Positions 1 through 12,445 of a stretch of 64,000 nucleotides of DNA are shown piece by piece. The stretch lies in NCBI GenBank assembly GCA_963377175.1, contig CAUJNA010003782.1, forward strand, positions 186,001 through 250,000, read 5' to 3'. The DNA comes from Effrenium voratum. Lineage: Eukaryota; Sar; Dinophyceae; Suessiales; Symbiodiniaceae. Made by a program: the position numbers and the translations under genes. How positions within the stretch are numbered: position 1 is the stretch's first letter; each line of letters begins with the position of its first letter. The notes beneath the pieces were generated by a model. That model was not told the DNA's origin. It worked only from the letters and a program-made list of their open reading frames with translations, and made no database searches.

Positions 1-101
1 CTGTGAAGAAACCATCCTAGGGCAGGCGCAGGGCATTACCGAAGCTACTCCTTCATTCTTCTAGGTGGGTTTAGACTGGGGCCCAAGACCGACCTGACAG
101 C

Positions 102-219
102 CTTGACAGCTATTGGGTTGGATCTTGAGACTTTAACTTTTTGAGAAATCAAGTTGGGTTTTCCACTAAGCCCCCCAAAAAGTTGTCAACTTTTTGCAGG
201 GGGGTCAACGGCAACCAAG
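102..219 (+). repeat. Dispersed ~117-bp repeat, family 1, copy 1
   Basis: First of five related copies in the window (others start at 1145, 3384, 7746 and 24346). The conserved path is a 'CTTGACnGCTATTGGGTTGGATC' type opening, a middle with AAGTTGGGTTTTCCACTAA, a perfect short stem at 176-196 (CAAAAAGTTG, T, CAACTTTTTG), and an end GGGGGGTCAACnGCAACCAAG. It has no coding potential. The repeated edges and internal hairpin suggest a small non-autonomous mobile element. Confidence 0.85.
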
Positions 220-303
220 ATAGGTGATGACAACTCTTGAATGCTAGATCAGACAATGAGCCCAGCCCGGCTATTGGGATAGAGCCCGCGGGTGTTTGCG
301 GCA

Positions 304-401
304 GGCACGCTGATGAACGGCTCCGTGCTGGCGCGTGCACGCAAAATCTGGCGGGAGCAGCAGCGGCAGCAGCAGGGGCCCCGATGTGATTTCGAATATT
401 C
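304..401 (+). CDS. Candidate internal exon, unknown protein
   Basis: A GC-rich stretch reads openly as TLMNGSVLARARKIW followed by a Gln/Arg-rich run and CDFEYSW. It is preceded by a possible acceptor (TTTGCGGCAG) and followed by a GT (CCTG/GTGCTG). The composition differs sharply from the surrounding repeats. I do not recognise the family with certainty. The NGS and CDFEY pieces would fit a glycosyltransferase, but that is only a guess. Exon limits are approximate. Confidence 0.35.
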
Positions 402-1144
402 CTGGTGCTGAATTCCCGAAGAATTGCCACCTCCTTCCTCGAGCAATGCCTGGTTTTCTTGGCTCCTTTTTCGAGCCACCTAGACCAGTCCGGGATGTTC
501 AAGGGTGAGTTAGCAGTAGTATGGTATCATGTGTTCATAGTTTTGGCATTGGTAAGTAGGTTAGGGTGACAGTAGACATTGGTCTGGTTGTTGCGAGTCA
601 TCTACTGTCATCAAACGATACGTTTGGGGTGGCTCAAATTTAGGTCAAATACTTTGCCCTTTCCTTCCTATCAGAGGCTTGCTAGCTGCCCATGATCCAA
701 GCGCAACAAAAACCCTGATCGACAGAAGTTGAAGATCATTGAAGGGCAACCACGCTCCAACAAGGAAGGGGTGTTTCTTTCTTTGACAGCCAACTCACCC
801 GCTTCTGCCAAGCGCCGTACCGCTTCGGTTTGTTTGTTGTCAGGTCCAGTTGATCTTCATTTTTGCACGTATCCATACGCAAGCCAGCTACTCGCGTTGC
901 TGTCAGCTGCCAGCGCTAGAGGCTTTCCGCCACACCCCTTTGCCATCCCGAGGTTATGCCCAGCCCCCGGAGCAGTGCTGAAGGAGCGCCCGCTCGGATG
1001 TTCAGCAGTATTTTTTGCGGTTCCGTGGAACGAAGCTTAAAAGGCACCCAGAAAGCCAATGGATTCTCATGGAGTCTTTCGCCTGAGGCAAGGGCTTGAA
1101 AAACTCATCTTTAGCATGTGTGAGCTGTGCAAATGCACTAGAAT

Positions 1145-1261
1145 CTTGACTGCTACTGGGTTGGATCTTTAGACTTTAACTTTTGGGACATAAAGTTGGG
1201 TTTTCCACTAAACCCCCCAAAAAGTTGTCAACTTTTTGCTGGGGGGTCAACAGCAACCAAG
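1145..1261 (+). repeat. Dispersed repeat, family 1, copy 2
   Basis: Very similar to the copy at 102-219 along its whole length, including the CAAAAAGTTG/CAACTTTTTG stem and the GGGGGGTCAACAGCAACCAAG end. The flanking sequence is unrelated, so the unit moved on its own rather than as part of a larger duplication. Confidence 0.85.
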
Positions 1262-3315
1262 GGATTGGCTCAAGCTAAAGGCAGCTTCAGGATGAGGTCA
1301 GACACACACCCATAATTGTGCTTATGAGGTCAGTTGCTTTTCGACATGAACCCGCATTTCGGCACTTCCAGCACAATTTTGGTGCATCTGTGACCAACTC
1401 AGCAGAGAGCTGATAAAGAATCCCAAGTGCTACAGGGTTGCAACCCAAGGGGTGCACCCGCTTGACGGTACACCAGCGAGGGCATACTGCTTTGTAGGGG
1501 TGGTACCATGCGGGTTTGGAGGCTGTCCTCGTGGACAAGAGATGCCAGTTGGCCATGGTTCAAAACCAATGGGATCCTATTTTGGGATAGGTCTCCAAAC
1601 GATTCGGATCGATATGGTTGGGCCCTGATGACTTCAGACCGTTGGCTGCCGTTGTTGTTTTTTTTCTCCTTGGGATTCCGAAGGGTCGGTGAAATACGAA
1701 TGATTTATATCTCAATGTTTTATTTATGTATGTTTGAAGACCAGCGGTGTGCTTTCTGCCAAGGGTGACTGGCACTTGCAGAAACCTGCTGATTGCAGTC
1801 AAAGCTCAGGAGCGGCTCCAAGGCAGGGTGCCTTGCATGGATGGGCAGTGCTCAACAGCCCAGCTGGCCATGTTAGGTTGTTCTTGTCATGAGGGTCATA
1901 GTATTTCTTTTCAACAGCCCTTTATATGTTATAACTGCTTTGATAGAACCAGAAGTCACTGAGTCTTGTGCGCTGCTCAGTTGAGAAGACAGCCAAGTTG
2001 GCATGGTTCTCTCGCATCCTTGTCGCTCCCGAAGTGACACCATTCGCCCCTGGAAGCTTTTGGGATGCAATGTGGAGCTTGGGGGACTTCAGTCACCGCC
2101 CCTCGTGGCTCTGGGGACTTCAGCCAAAGCAAACAAAAGCAGACCGCAGAGAGGCTATCCGAGCTCGCAGTTTGCAAAGCTCGCGCGGCAAGCGAACCTC
2201 CTGTACACCGCTGGCGCCCCGGGTTGCCAGTCCGAACCTTCAAAGTTGTTGGAATGCTGCCGAGGCGTTGCTTTCAGGCAGGACTTTGCACCCTGACCTG
2301 CGGCACTTTTGGGGCCTCATGGCCGTGCTCATGGGTCCTGGTTTGCTAGGGTTGCCTCTCATTGGTTATATTATATGCGCTTTTCGGCATTGAGCCCGAA
2401 GCAGGTGAGGTGTTTTTTTTCTAGGGCTGGTTTTCCTGGTAGGCAGGTAGGTGGTTGGTTGCGCGCATCCCCAACATCACCAGGCCACTTGGAGTTTTAG
2501 GCTGCCTGAGATCTTAATGAGGGCGTGTTTTGAGTTGGTTCGGGGTTCGTTTGGCTCGGCAAAGGGCTGATTTCCAGGCTGTCGTCGGGGTGGGTTTTGC
2601 TTGGCCTGCTGATTTGTGCTACTCGTAGGTGTGCTGCCGGTTTCGCTGTGGTTTTAGGGATGCCTTAGGGTGGGGTTTAAATGACTTTCGGGAGCAGAAA
2701 TCAGCTTGAGGCCAACCCAAAGTCACTCGAAACCCAGCAGAAGCCTGGAGAATCCTAGGTGCAGGTGAGGCCGGTGATGCTCTGCGTCCAACCAACCTCA
2801 CGTAACCCTTAAATTGTGGTTTTGGATTGTTTTTTTTTTTTTTAACGCCCTGTTCTCCTCAACCAGCAAACCACCGGGCTCCAAACCACCGGTAAGAGGG
2901 AAGCTGACAACCCCCCAACAGATTGCCCTGCCAAGCCCAACCAGCTGCCCAACCCGGGAGCTCCCCAGCCCAACCTGGTCCCGATGTTTTCAGAAAACCA
3001 GCCCTGGACTAGCAAGAACACAGACAAACAACTCTGCGGCCCGAAGCTCGATATGAGCAAACGACCAACTTGCCAGACAGATGTTTGGCCCATATGCGAA
3101 ACCTCAATGCGGGCTGAGGCAGTAATGGACTGCAGTGGTGCGGAGTGCGGGGCACTAAGATGAAGTGGATTCGGCTTGCATGGGGCTCAATGCGGATGTT
3201 TGACTGGCTGTGCAACAGCAAAAGAAGCAACACCCAGACAATCGGCGAGGATGTAGCGGGTGTGGGCAGGTGTTGGTTCGCCAATTCTTGTGTGCATGTT
3301 CACGCACATCCCAGT

Positions 3316-3535
3316 TGCCCAGTGGATTCTCTCCTCTTTCCATTTTCTTCTGAAAGGATTGCCCCTTAAACTTAACCAACCTGGATTGCTATTGGGTTGG
3401 ATCATTAGACTTTACCTTTTTGGGAAATTTAAAAGCAGTTTCCCACTGAAGCCACAAAAAGTTAACTTCTTGCAGAGGGGCTCACCACCAAGCAACCAAC
3501 AAATAACTCAATGCTTTATGGAAATCCACTGGGCA
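3316..3535. repeat. Foldback element enclosing a family 1 copy
   Basis: Perfect 13-bp terminal inverted repeats, TGCCCAGTGGATT at 3316-3328 and AATCCACTGGGCA at 3523-3535, enclose a diverged family 1 copy (3384-3500). The same TGCCCAGTGG arm occurs in a shorter element at 13738-13847. A further CCACTGGGCATTT half-site sits near 3849. Confidence 0.8.
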
Positions 3536-4033
3536 TTTGAGACACGACTTGAACCACAATCAAAACCCGGGTAGATGAAGGTTAGGGGCAGTCCCAGCCA
3601 GAAATAGTTGCGGATATCCGCCTTCTTAATTCTTGAAGCATGGCTCTGGGATTACTACCATTTTAATACCGCAGTTTGATTATAACTCAAATGAGCAGAA
3701 TATGGGTTTGTGTGCGTTTGTGTTTGTGAACCTTCGCCCCATTTTGACTCAGACCCACATTTGATTGTGACTCACTTGAACACTTGTAGAGGGGTCAACC
3801 ACAACCAAGCAACCAACCAGTAATGCGCTTGCTTTCCTATGGGATTTCCACTGGGCATTTCACAAGCCAAGCTGCAAGGCCAGCGGCAGCAAGAGCCCGG
3901 CGAGTTTGACCGTGGCTGGTGCACCAGCGATGCCAAGCGGAAGGACTTTGTGGAGGTGCGGTGATTCGATGCGATGTTTGTTGGGCCGGTCACGTGTTGG
4001 TCCGGCAGTTTGACACGCTCCTGACCCCCCCAA

Positions 4034-4894
<861 letters not shown>

Positions 4895-5740
4895 TATTTG
4901 GGGACACTTGCCATGAGCAGCCCAAGGGGCTTCTTCATGCTTCATTCTCCCTCAGACTTTTTCACGGGAAGAAGCCATATCAGGGTTTGCGTTGTCATAT
5001 GCGAGTCGTTGGTCTAAGGACGCATCCACTTCCGGTATTTGCCACGTAGATTGTTTGTTCAATCCCGTTTTGCCATGCGTGTCAGGGTTGGCTATCCCAC
5101 AGATACGTGGTTGACATGTCAGAATCTGGCAAAATGCAGCCCGATGTGTGCACCGCCTTCTCCCGTAATGCTGATCTTATGCGTGAACGGTCCACAAGGT
5201 CGACAGAGGGTGCTAACAAGGCCAAATTTTACTTGCGCAGCAGTTGGCTGATGGCTGGTGAGTTCCTTCTAGTGCCACATTGGCACCAGCAAGCCAAACA
5301 TGGACAAAGTGCGTTGCATGTTGCCCACACCCGGTATCTGCGGAGCCAAGATCAAAGTGATGGTTACACTAAGAATCTGTTGGTGCGACTGTAGACAGCG
5401 GCATCCAATGGATACACGCCGTTTTTTTTCTTCTTCTTGCCCACATATGCACACTATGAAAGGGCTCCTTAAAACATACATTTTGCAACCATTTGAAACA
5501 TGGCTTCTTCCACCCAAATAAAGGGAAACCAGCATTTGCAAGGCAATGTTCAGGTGAATGATGTAAGGATCCCTGTGAACTGATGCGTTTGGAGAACTTT
5601 GCACTGTTCGGGGCCGATTGGCACAGGGTTTCTGCGACGTCCGACGCGCAGGTGGACATTGCCGGGCGGCTCATCCCGACGCTTTGGGTCATCTATGATG
5701 AGCCGCGGCCTCGGTTCTGCAGGCATTTGGGTGTGGTTCT

Positions 5741-5953
5741 CAAAATGGCTGTCGGTCAAAAATGGGTAGCCAAAATGGAACCCTGGTAAATGGAAAGAAG
5801 GACTAAAACCTGCGATCCAATTCCTGGTGGTTTAATTTTGACCCATACCCAAATTAAAGAGCTAGGGATACGCAGGTTTTTTAGCCTTTGGTTCCATTTG
5901 CCGAGGTGCAATTTTAAGTCTCCATTTCTTTGAGCCACCGCCATTTGACCCTT
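5741..5953. repeat. Foldback element, family A
   Basis: Inner arms at 5789-5814 (ending GGACTAAAACCTGCG) and 5871-5899 (CGCAGGTTTTTTAGCC, then GGTTCCATTT) pair with few mismatches. Outer arms with GGTCAAA/TTTGACC pair further out. The fullest relative is at 60126-60313. Partial relatives lie near 12560, 18520, 25830 and 28600. Confidence 0.75.
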
Positions 5954-6440
5954 CGCAAACGGGGGGGACGGCCAAAGGCGGCAACTTGAGAAGGTTCACA
6001 GCGGAGACCGGGTCCCTGTCAGGTTCCATGTTAGTTGGTGAGAGAGTAATCGAGTTTCCCGTTTTGTGCTTGGTTGAGACCCCAAGCCGCGATGGTGCAT
6101 CACGGAACCGGCATCAAGGGCTCCTGGTTGTGTCGCGGCTGCACCAGCAAACAAGCGGCTATGACCATCATGTCAGCACCTGGAGGTTTTGTGACGAGTA
6201 AATTTTCACCGCATGTGCTCAGAATAGCTACGCTCGAGCTCTTGTTAACAACTCAGTCACATTCCCCCGGTTAGGGGCAGAGAGAGTGCTACCTTTACTC
6301 CACAGACCCTAAGCATCCATGCCTGAGACGTGGCCTGAGCTTTCGGCCGAGGTACTTGCGCAAGCTGTTGCCAGAGCAGAGTTCAAAATGAGGTTGGCTG
6401 GAGGCTCGGGCCCAGCTCTGAAACCTCGTTGTCCAACTCT

Positions 6441-6546
6441 AGGTGTCCTGTTTGGTTGTTTTGGTGGAAAAATAGATGGCGATTCCTGGTTTACCTGGTA
6501 GTTTAATCATCTACCAGGGCCATCTATTTGCCTCAAAAGGACACCT
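6441..6546. repeat. Foldback element, family B, copy 1
   Basis: Begins AGGTGTCCTGTTTGG and ends with its near reverse complement CAAAAGGACACCT. The internal part (GATTCCTGGTTTACCTGG...CTACCAGGGCCATCTATTT) is shared with the copy at 26828-26939. An 8-bp direct repeat, GTCCAACT, flanks it at 6431-6438 and 6551-6558 and may be a target duplication. Confidence 0.8.
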
Positions 6547-7745
6547 ATGCGTCCAACTATTTGCGTGGGTTAGTACCATTTTCCAATGACATGTTTTGCT
6601 AGACGCCGTGTCATTTTTCTGGTGAACAAAGAAGGCAGACGCAGCCTTTGTGTCCTGAATCTCAGTTTGTGTGTGAGATATTCAGCCGGGCAAGCAGAAT
6701 TCGGAAGGGCGCCATCATGACATTGTGGATATTGCGGCGTTGCGGCCGAAAAGCCACGGCCAATACACCTCATGGCTCTCGATATGTCCCAACTTTCCGT
6801 CTGTGAGAGCAAGGCTAAGACAGACCTGGGGCCCTGGGGACTGGATGACAGTGGAAGGACTGGGCCCAAAACATTTTGCCAGCTGAGCCGGGGCGTGGCA
6901 GACGGGCATCGCTGGGAATGCGTTTGACGCAGAGGCACTTACATGAGAGTGAATGAGAGAATGAGACTATGATACGCCCTCCAAGGCTTCCAAGGCTTCC
7001 ACGGCTTTGATGCAATTCGGGGCCTACTCATTTTGTGGTTGTCGCAGCCGTGTGGCTGATTGCATTACTGCTCTTCAGCCACAGCTCGAGCGATTTCGCT
7101 GGGGCCCTCCGACATGATGAAGCAGCTCGGCATGCAGCTGGCAGCTGGAATCGGAGCAGCGTTTTGAAAAATATTCCACACCTTCTGTAAATCTAGGCAA
7201 GTGGTTGCACTAGCCCCGCCCCTGAGTACAGTATTGCACTATTCCACGACAGGTGCTTGGGAATTGCCATGCTCAGAAGCACCATTGATGTTTGCTGAGG
7301 TTTGTGACCCGAGTGCCGCGCCCAGAATAGCAGGGCTTTTGCTGAAACCGGGCCGTTGATTGTGCTCTGTGTTTCTTGGGATTTGTGTGTGGTGCATGTA
7401 CTTGCTGATGATTGCCTTTTTTTGGCATGTGCGGTCCATGAACGAGACAGCTACACATGCGGACCCTTAGTGGACCTCGATGTGCGGATGTTCGGCAACC
7501 AAGAGGATGCCTTTCAAGCCTGGAAGTTCAGAGGAACCAGGATCTAGCAGGATCTGGCAGATGCTAGCCCCGGGTTTCAACAACCACGCCCCACTTCCCA
7601 CACTCAAAAGTCCGGGTGACCCGGCGGTTTTGGGGGTTTCGGGTGTCAGGTGCTTCTGGCGTTGTCTCTGTGCAGTGCCTCCAAGCTCAGGACGGGGGAT
7701 AGAGCCCGGGAGGGACCTGGTGCGCATGGTGGTGCAGTATCTAAT

Positions 7746-7855
7746 CTTGACTGCTATTGGATCTTTAGACTGTCACTTTTTTGGACATCAGGGGATTTTT
7801 CACTACACCCCAAAAAAGTTGTCAACGTTTTGCAGGGGGGTCAACAGCAACAAAG
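7746..7855 (+). repeat. Dispersed repeat, family 1, copy 4
   Basis: Shares the CTTGACTGCTATTGG start and GGGGGGTCAACAGCAACAAAG end with the other copies. The central part is more diverged (CAAAAAAGTTGTCAACGTTTTG keeps an imperfect stem). Confidence 0.8.
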
Positions 7856-8571
7856 TAATGGCTGACATTGTTCCTGATGCCTTCCTTGCACTCAGCGGAC
7901 TTTCTCGCCGCCCTTCAGGTCCAAGGACAAGTTTGGCTTCTATTTCCCTGTGCACTCACAGACCCTCGGCAGCGTTCAGCGGCGGTTTGATGTGCATGGT
8001 AAGGAGTCTAGGCAGAATTCCGGACGTGCGCGGTTGAGGATGTCAGGTGTGCTCGGCTGAGGATTCCTGCCACTATTGAGCTTCTTCAGTCCGTCGCCTG
8101 CCTGCAGGGAGTCCGCAGCCATGCAAGACCATCATTTGTGCTGGGCTCTTCAGATTCGAGGCTTCCGCTGTGTCTTACAGCACTAGGTGCCAGGCCCAAT
8201 GGATGAGCTGGCCCCAAACGCTGAACGGGGACGAACAGGGGCACGGGGGGGGGAATGAGATACAGGAACTCAGTAACAGTGAGCTAGACCATCCGTTTCC
8301 AGATGCGTTTTAGATCATGGGGCATTTGAGCAAGCATTTTACCATCAACAACCTTTGGAACGGCTTTTTATGCCAGTTACAAATCAATATGGCTGTGGTT
8401 GTCAAAACCGTTTTGGGATCCCATTGTGGTTGGTAGGTGGAATTCGCCGCCCATTTTAGGCCACCCATTTTAGTGGTTGGAGTGGTGGATGTTTCCCGGA
8501 AACTGTGGCCGATTTGGATTCTGAGAAGCTGATGGCCCTGGCTCGTAGGTGTCGGAGAGCGAGCCAGCCAG

Positions 8572-8690
8572 GTGAGGAAGCACTACCCGAACTCGCCCAT
8601 CTACTTGTTGCAGGATGGCGGAAACGTCGACTTTGGCCCACTGTGCAAGGAGAAAGAGCCTCCCGGCGCGATGTTCGGTTGCCTTTTTCT
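8572..8690 (+). CDS. Exon of a glycosyltransferase-like gene (DGG exon)
   Basis: Reads VRKHYPNSPIYLLQDGGNV then DFGPLCKEKEPPGAMFG. The pattern of a tyrosine/proline-rich beta-strand ending in DGG, then DF and a Cys, resembles the start of the nucleotide-sugar binding fold in glycosyltransferases (inference from motif shape). It follows a possible acceptor (GCCAGCCAG). A GT lies near 8685. Exons at 10053, 10371, 11602 and 12320 on the same strand carry compatible motifs and probably belong to the same gene. Exact limits and links need transcript data. Confidence 0.5.
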
Positions 8691-9130
8691 TTTCTTCGTT
8701 TGGGCGGGGCCGGGCTTTCTTTCTTTGTGCTTCAGCCTTTGCACCATGACGAATGACACATTCCCAGCCAGGGCCTGGAGAGTTGGGCAGGTGTTTCGTT
8801 TTTTGTTTTTTTTTTGTGTGTGTTTGGCTTCTGTTCATTTTCAGGGGGCTGTAAACAGCAAAGCGCTACCGTTAAGGCTGTGAATTAAAGGGTCCGGGCC
8901 TTTCGGCAAGATGCATTTGATCTCATGTGACCCAGCAACGCAACTATTTAAGCACGTGCGAACCAAAATTGGACATTTATCAACGCAAGACTTCGGCGCA
9001 TTTCCCGGACGCACTGCATTTTAGACGCGGCGAAGTGTCATGGAGTTGGCAGTTGCCTGTGTGAATGGGCACTGGGGTGCACTATGTGGCAAGGGGTTTG
9101 CAAAGCTCTTTGTTAATGAGTGTCCCGGAC

Positions 9131-9268
9131 ATGGGGGTTGATCAATACTCCGTGCGACCCCGAAAGAACCATGGGTAACTTTTCCCATTTAGTGGTGAAA
9201 GTCATCTTTTTGGGTGGTTACCCTAAGGGTCACCCCATGTAAAGCAACCTTTGATCAACCCCCACATG
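9131..9268. repeat. Foldback element with GGGGGTTGATCAA arms
   Basis: GGGGGTTGATCAA near 9133 pairs perfectly with TTGATCAACCCCC near 9251. Between them is a second hairpin, GGGTAACTTTTCCC and GTTACCCTAAGGG. No coding potential. It lies between two candidate exons of the glycosyltransferase-like gene, so probably inside an intron. Confidence 0.75.
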
Positions 9269-10052
9269 GATACAGGGCTTCACTTGCTTGCAGGACAGAG
9301 TCGTTTGCCCCCTTCGGCTCGCAGCTATGCGCTGAAACGTAGTAACCCTAATCGATTTTGGGCCCTCAAAATTGGTTGTTTCCAAGGGCCCCGGGTCGGG
9401 GTCGGGGTTCTCCATTGGAGGGCCCGGAATTCTGCATAGGGAGCATGAGGTTTAGGGAAGTTGGCTTCTTGAATTCCCTCTTCGGGATCCTTAGGGTTAT
9501 TGATAAATTTATACACCCCCAGAGTTTTAGGCCTTTCTGCCCACAAAAACACATGTGCAAGGTCCTCCTTTTAACCCCAGTGCCTCTTCGGCAAACCGCT
9601 CATGTAAGGTACAACTGCATTTTCGACCGCGTGCATGGCCAGAACAGCCGCTGGAATCCCCACAGCTGGATGGCACGCTTCCGGAAGGCAACTGCGGCAC
9701 TGGGCACGGCCGCCTGGCGACAGTTGGCCACGGCGGATTTTTTTTTGAACCAAAGGTCACTCCGTATGGGTTTGTCTCAAAATAGGTTGGAACTTCCACA
9801 AGTTGGTTGGCGGCCTTTTTGTTTCCCTTGAAAAGCAACCCAAAGCAGGGACCCCTCAGAAAAGACACACGCACATCTTAACTCTGACTTCATGAGTGAT
9901 GAGTCCTTTTTGCTAAACGCTCTTGCATTTCTGTGCGTGTAAGAGCGCATGCGCTGTTTTGGCGTTTCCGCACCCAAAAAGGCAACACACTTAGCAAAGC
10001 CAGGACTAAGAATGCGTGATGCGCGTGAATCGCTTTGCATGGACAAGCTTTA

Positions 10053-10098
10053 GTGCTGAGGAATACGTGATCTACCTGGAGCCGGACGTCATTGTCAG
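10053..10098 (+). CDS. Exon of a glycosyltransferase-like gene (EPDV exon)
   Basis: Reads AEEYVIYLEPDVIVR. A hydrophobic strand followed by an acidic E-P-D-V is typical of the metal/nucleotide-sugar site of GT-A-like enzymes (family knowledge; assignment is inference). It follows a TAG acceptor-like site. The next residues after GTCAG may be a non-canonical GC donor, which dinoflagellates use. Confidence 0.45.
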
Positions 10099-10370
10099 GC
10101 TCGCTATTGGTGTGTTATCATTGAGGGAGGTACTTCAACATAAGGGGACCCTGTGAGGCCCACTGCGGTGCCATGTTTTGATTGTTTAAGCCTTTTTGCT
10201 CGTTGAGCTCCCTGTGCAAAATCTACTGCAGAAAGGGCCGCCTGTGCGTTCCTTTGGTTTACGGAAAGACCCAGCTCTCTGGACGCATTGGTCTTTTGCT
10301 GGGCGACCTTTGCTGGTCGTGCACCAGTGTTGTTGCAGGATACAAGCTAGCTAGCGCACGCCGTACTCAG

Positions 10371-10440
10371 GAAGCACCACACGATTGAGCCGAAGCACGA
10401 TGCTGGGGGCATCTATGATGATTTCAACCCCCACATGGGC
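10371..10440 (+). CDS. Candidate exon, probably same glycosyltransferase-like gene
   Basis: After CTCAG the sequence reads KHHTIEPKHDAGGIYDDF then NPHMGK, a coherent coding run in otherwise non-coding DNA. It lies between the EPDV exon and the GGSYYR exon on the same strand. Function is inferred only from position. The 3' limit is uncertain. Confidence 0.4.
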
Positions 10441-11601
10441 AAGGAGCGATGCGTTGCTTATTTCACGCCACTTGCCTGGGGCTGCAATAGGCCCTCCGAG
10501 CCAAATCCAAAAGCCCTTCCTGCAGGCGAAGCAAGTGGTGAGATTCAGTGAGTTGACCGCGAGGGCAACAGTTTGCAAAGCATCATGCCTCGGGATGCTG
10601 GAGAATTGAGAATTGCGGACCTTTGATAAAAGCAGTAATGACCCTGAAAGTTGTAAGACGAGCCTGGAAATTTCTACCATTCATGGTTTCGGGCACTTGT
10701 TCCACAGCGAACACAGCAGTTCCACACGTTTCTGGGGGTTTTGGTTTGCCTGGGAAGGCCAACAAGAGTTAGGAAAGGCTTGTGTCCTGCCAAGCCCAGT
10801 GGGCCTAGCGCGGGCCGAGCGCGTGCCTTCACCTGCGAGTGAGTGTTAATTGGGGTACGGGAATGTTCGAGACCGCCGTGGGGCCAAGTAGGAAGAAAAT
10901 TGGGGTCTGAGACGGGGTGTTGACAAGAACTGAGCAGCAGAAGTACAGTTGTTGGCATTGCTTCAACTTCTGTTTTCAGCACTTTGTATGGCCCAAGCTG
11001 TGTGAGGGTGTGGGTGCATCAGAGTCTCGTGTGTGTGCGGGGGACAAACAACCTCAGCCTGAGGTCTTCCGTGAAGCGCGTGTATAGGAATTCCCTTCCC
11101 ACGAACATGGAGGGAGGGTGACCCCCTATTGACCCAGTTTATTAGAGGGATGTTCCCCTCCAGTGCGGATTCCCCACATTTCACCCAGGGACACCTACTG
11201 CGGTTGCTTCATTGGAAGATCCTTCTCCTGGGGCTGATCCCCATGGCCTGCCGTGCCCAGGAGACCATCAGGTACCTTGAGAAGATGGGCCGCGAGCGCC
11301 GCACGGCTGCAGCATTTTCTTGGATGTCAGGCGTGTCGGGCATGTCCGACCTGAACGCGAAGCTTCCGGGGAAAACAAAGGAGAAAAAAACAAAAGAACC
11401 GCGTCAAAAGCAGGGCACGACTTGGATGTGTGACCTCAAGGCCGCGCAGTTCTGTGTTCAGCCTGGTCCTGTCAGTTCTGTGTGACTTGTTTGGCAACCC
11501 CGAACCCAGCAAAAGGCAAGAACATCGCTTTCTGATGCTTTTTGTTTCCAGGCTCGCCTTGGCATTGCCCGCCTTGTGATGGCATTGCCTTGCTCGCTCA
11601 G

Positions 11602-11690
11602 GCAACCCCAACTTCAATGTGAGCTGGATCCACTTCGGCCTGAGCGGCGGCTCATACTACCGCTCGGAGGCCCTTGATCCCAAAATTTTC
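11602..11690 (+). CDS. Exon of a glycosyltransferase-like gene (GGS exon)
   Basis: After GCTCGCTCAG the frame reads GNPNFNVSWIHFGLSGGSYY then RSEAL. A 'GxxGGSxxR' turn that follows an aromatic strand is a common acceptor-side feature of GT-A glycosyltransferases (inference). Together with the DGG and EPDV exons upstream this supports one spliced gene. A possible GC donor follows CTCGGAG. Confidence 0.5.
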
Positions 11691-11737
11691 GGTATGGAGT
11701 GCAGAGTGCAGCGCTCGGCATGATATCTCCAAATACA

Positions 11738-11850
11738 TGGCCATGAATTCAAATAAGGAACTAGCTGGAGAGTGGTTGGTGGACGTAACACCCCACCTAA
11801 ATGATGTCCACCAGAAGGGTTCCCGAATCAAATTCATGCCCACATAGACA
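11738..11850. repeat. Foldback element, family H, copy 1
   Basis: Starts ATGAATTCAAATAAGGAACT and ends AATCAAATTCATGCCCAC, with GTTGGTGGAC/GTCCACC in the middle. Related units are at 17928-18010 and 28195-28340. Confidence 0.65.
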
Positions 11851-12257
11851 TTATTATCAGCGATGCGTGACAACTGGGTGATTTCTCTTGCTGAGGCATT
11901 GTGCAAGCAGCTTTGGTTTGCTCGTTGTTTTGTTTTTGTGAAATCGTTGAACCATCACAGACCTGTTTCTTGTGCGATTCAGATTCATTATTCCATGATC
12001 CTGTGATCTCGGAACTCACCTGGGTCTCCGTACCAGGCAGGCAATACTAAAAGACGTGAAGAGAGACTGTAACACACGCCTCACATCGGGCTATTGCCAG
12101 CTTGTCCAGTTTTTATGTTACGGCTGTTAACCCCAGACATTCTGGTTGAGAAAGGGTCGGATCGCTAGCTTCTTGAAAGAAGGGTATCAAGCAGAAGCAG
12201 TGGCTTGGTGTGCTTCGGCTCCGCGCGGGGTCCATTTTTTGAAAACTACCCCATAGA

Positions 12258-12306
12258 CTTCAACCCAGGGGTTCTCCTGGGAATTTGAACCCCTGGGTTT
12301 AAGTCT
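12258..12306. repeat. Short hairpin, ACCCAGGGGTTC arms
   Basis: TTCAACCCAGGGGTTC pairs with GAACCCCTGGGTTTAA a few bases later. The 3' arm runs into the acceptor-like site of the exon at 12320. A related hairpin is at 24620-24672 (AGGGGTTC...GAACCACCCCTGGGTTT). Confidence 0.7.
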
Positions 12307-12319
12307 ACCCTTCGTCAAG

Positions 12320-12445
12320 GTAGCACCGGTAGAACCCGAAGCGGCTCTTGTGCCAACCATGGTTGCCCACTTTCTCCTCCACTCGGGCGAGCGCTCGACA
12401 GCTCGGCAGGCGGTGATGGACGCTTTTGACCCCAAGCAGCTCTGA
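12320..12445 (+). CDS. Probable terminal exon of the glycosyltransferase-like gene
   Basis: After TTCGTCAAG the frame reads VAPVEPEAALVPTMVAHFLL, then HSGERSTARQAVMDAFDPKQL and a TGA stop (12443-12445). This is the first exon in the series that ends in a stop, so it is a reasonable 3' end. Assigning it to the same gene rests on order and strand only. Confidence 0.45.
   Translation, partial: VAPVEPEAALVPTMVAHFLLHSGERSTARQAVMDAFDPKQL

Larger units (their letters stand above)
500..4033. other. Repeat-bearing non-coding stretch
   Basis: Apart from the family 1 copies at 1145-1261 and 3384-3500 and the foldback at 3316-3535, I see no supported gene here. Open frames are short, on both strands, and have no recognisable motif. 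A poly-T run lies near 2828-2843. Confidence 0.6.
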
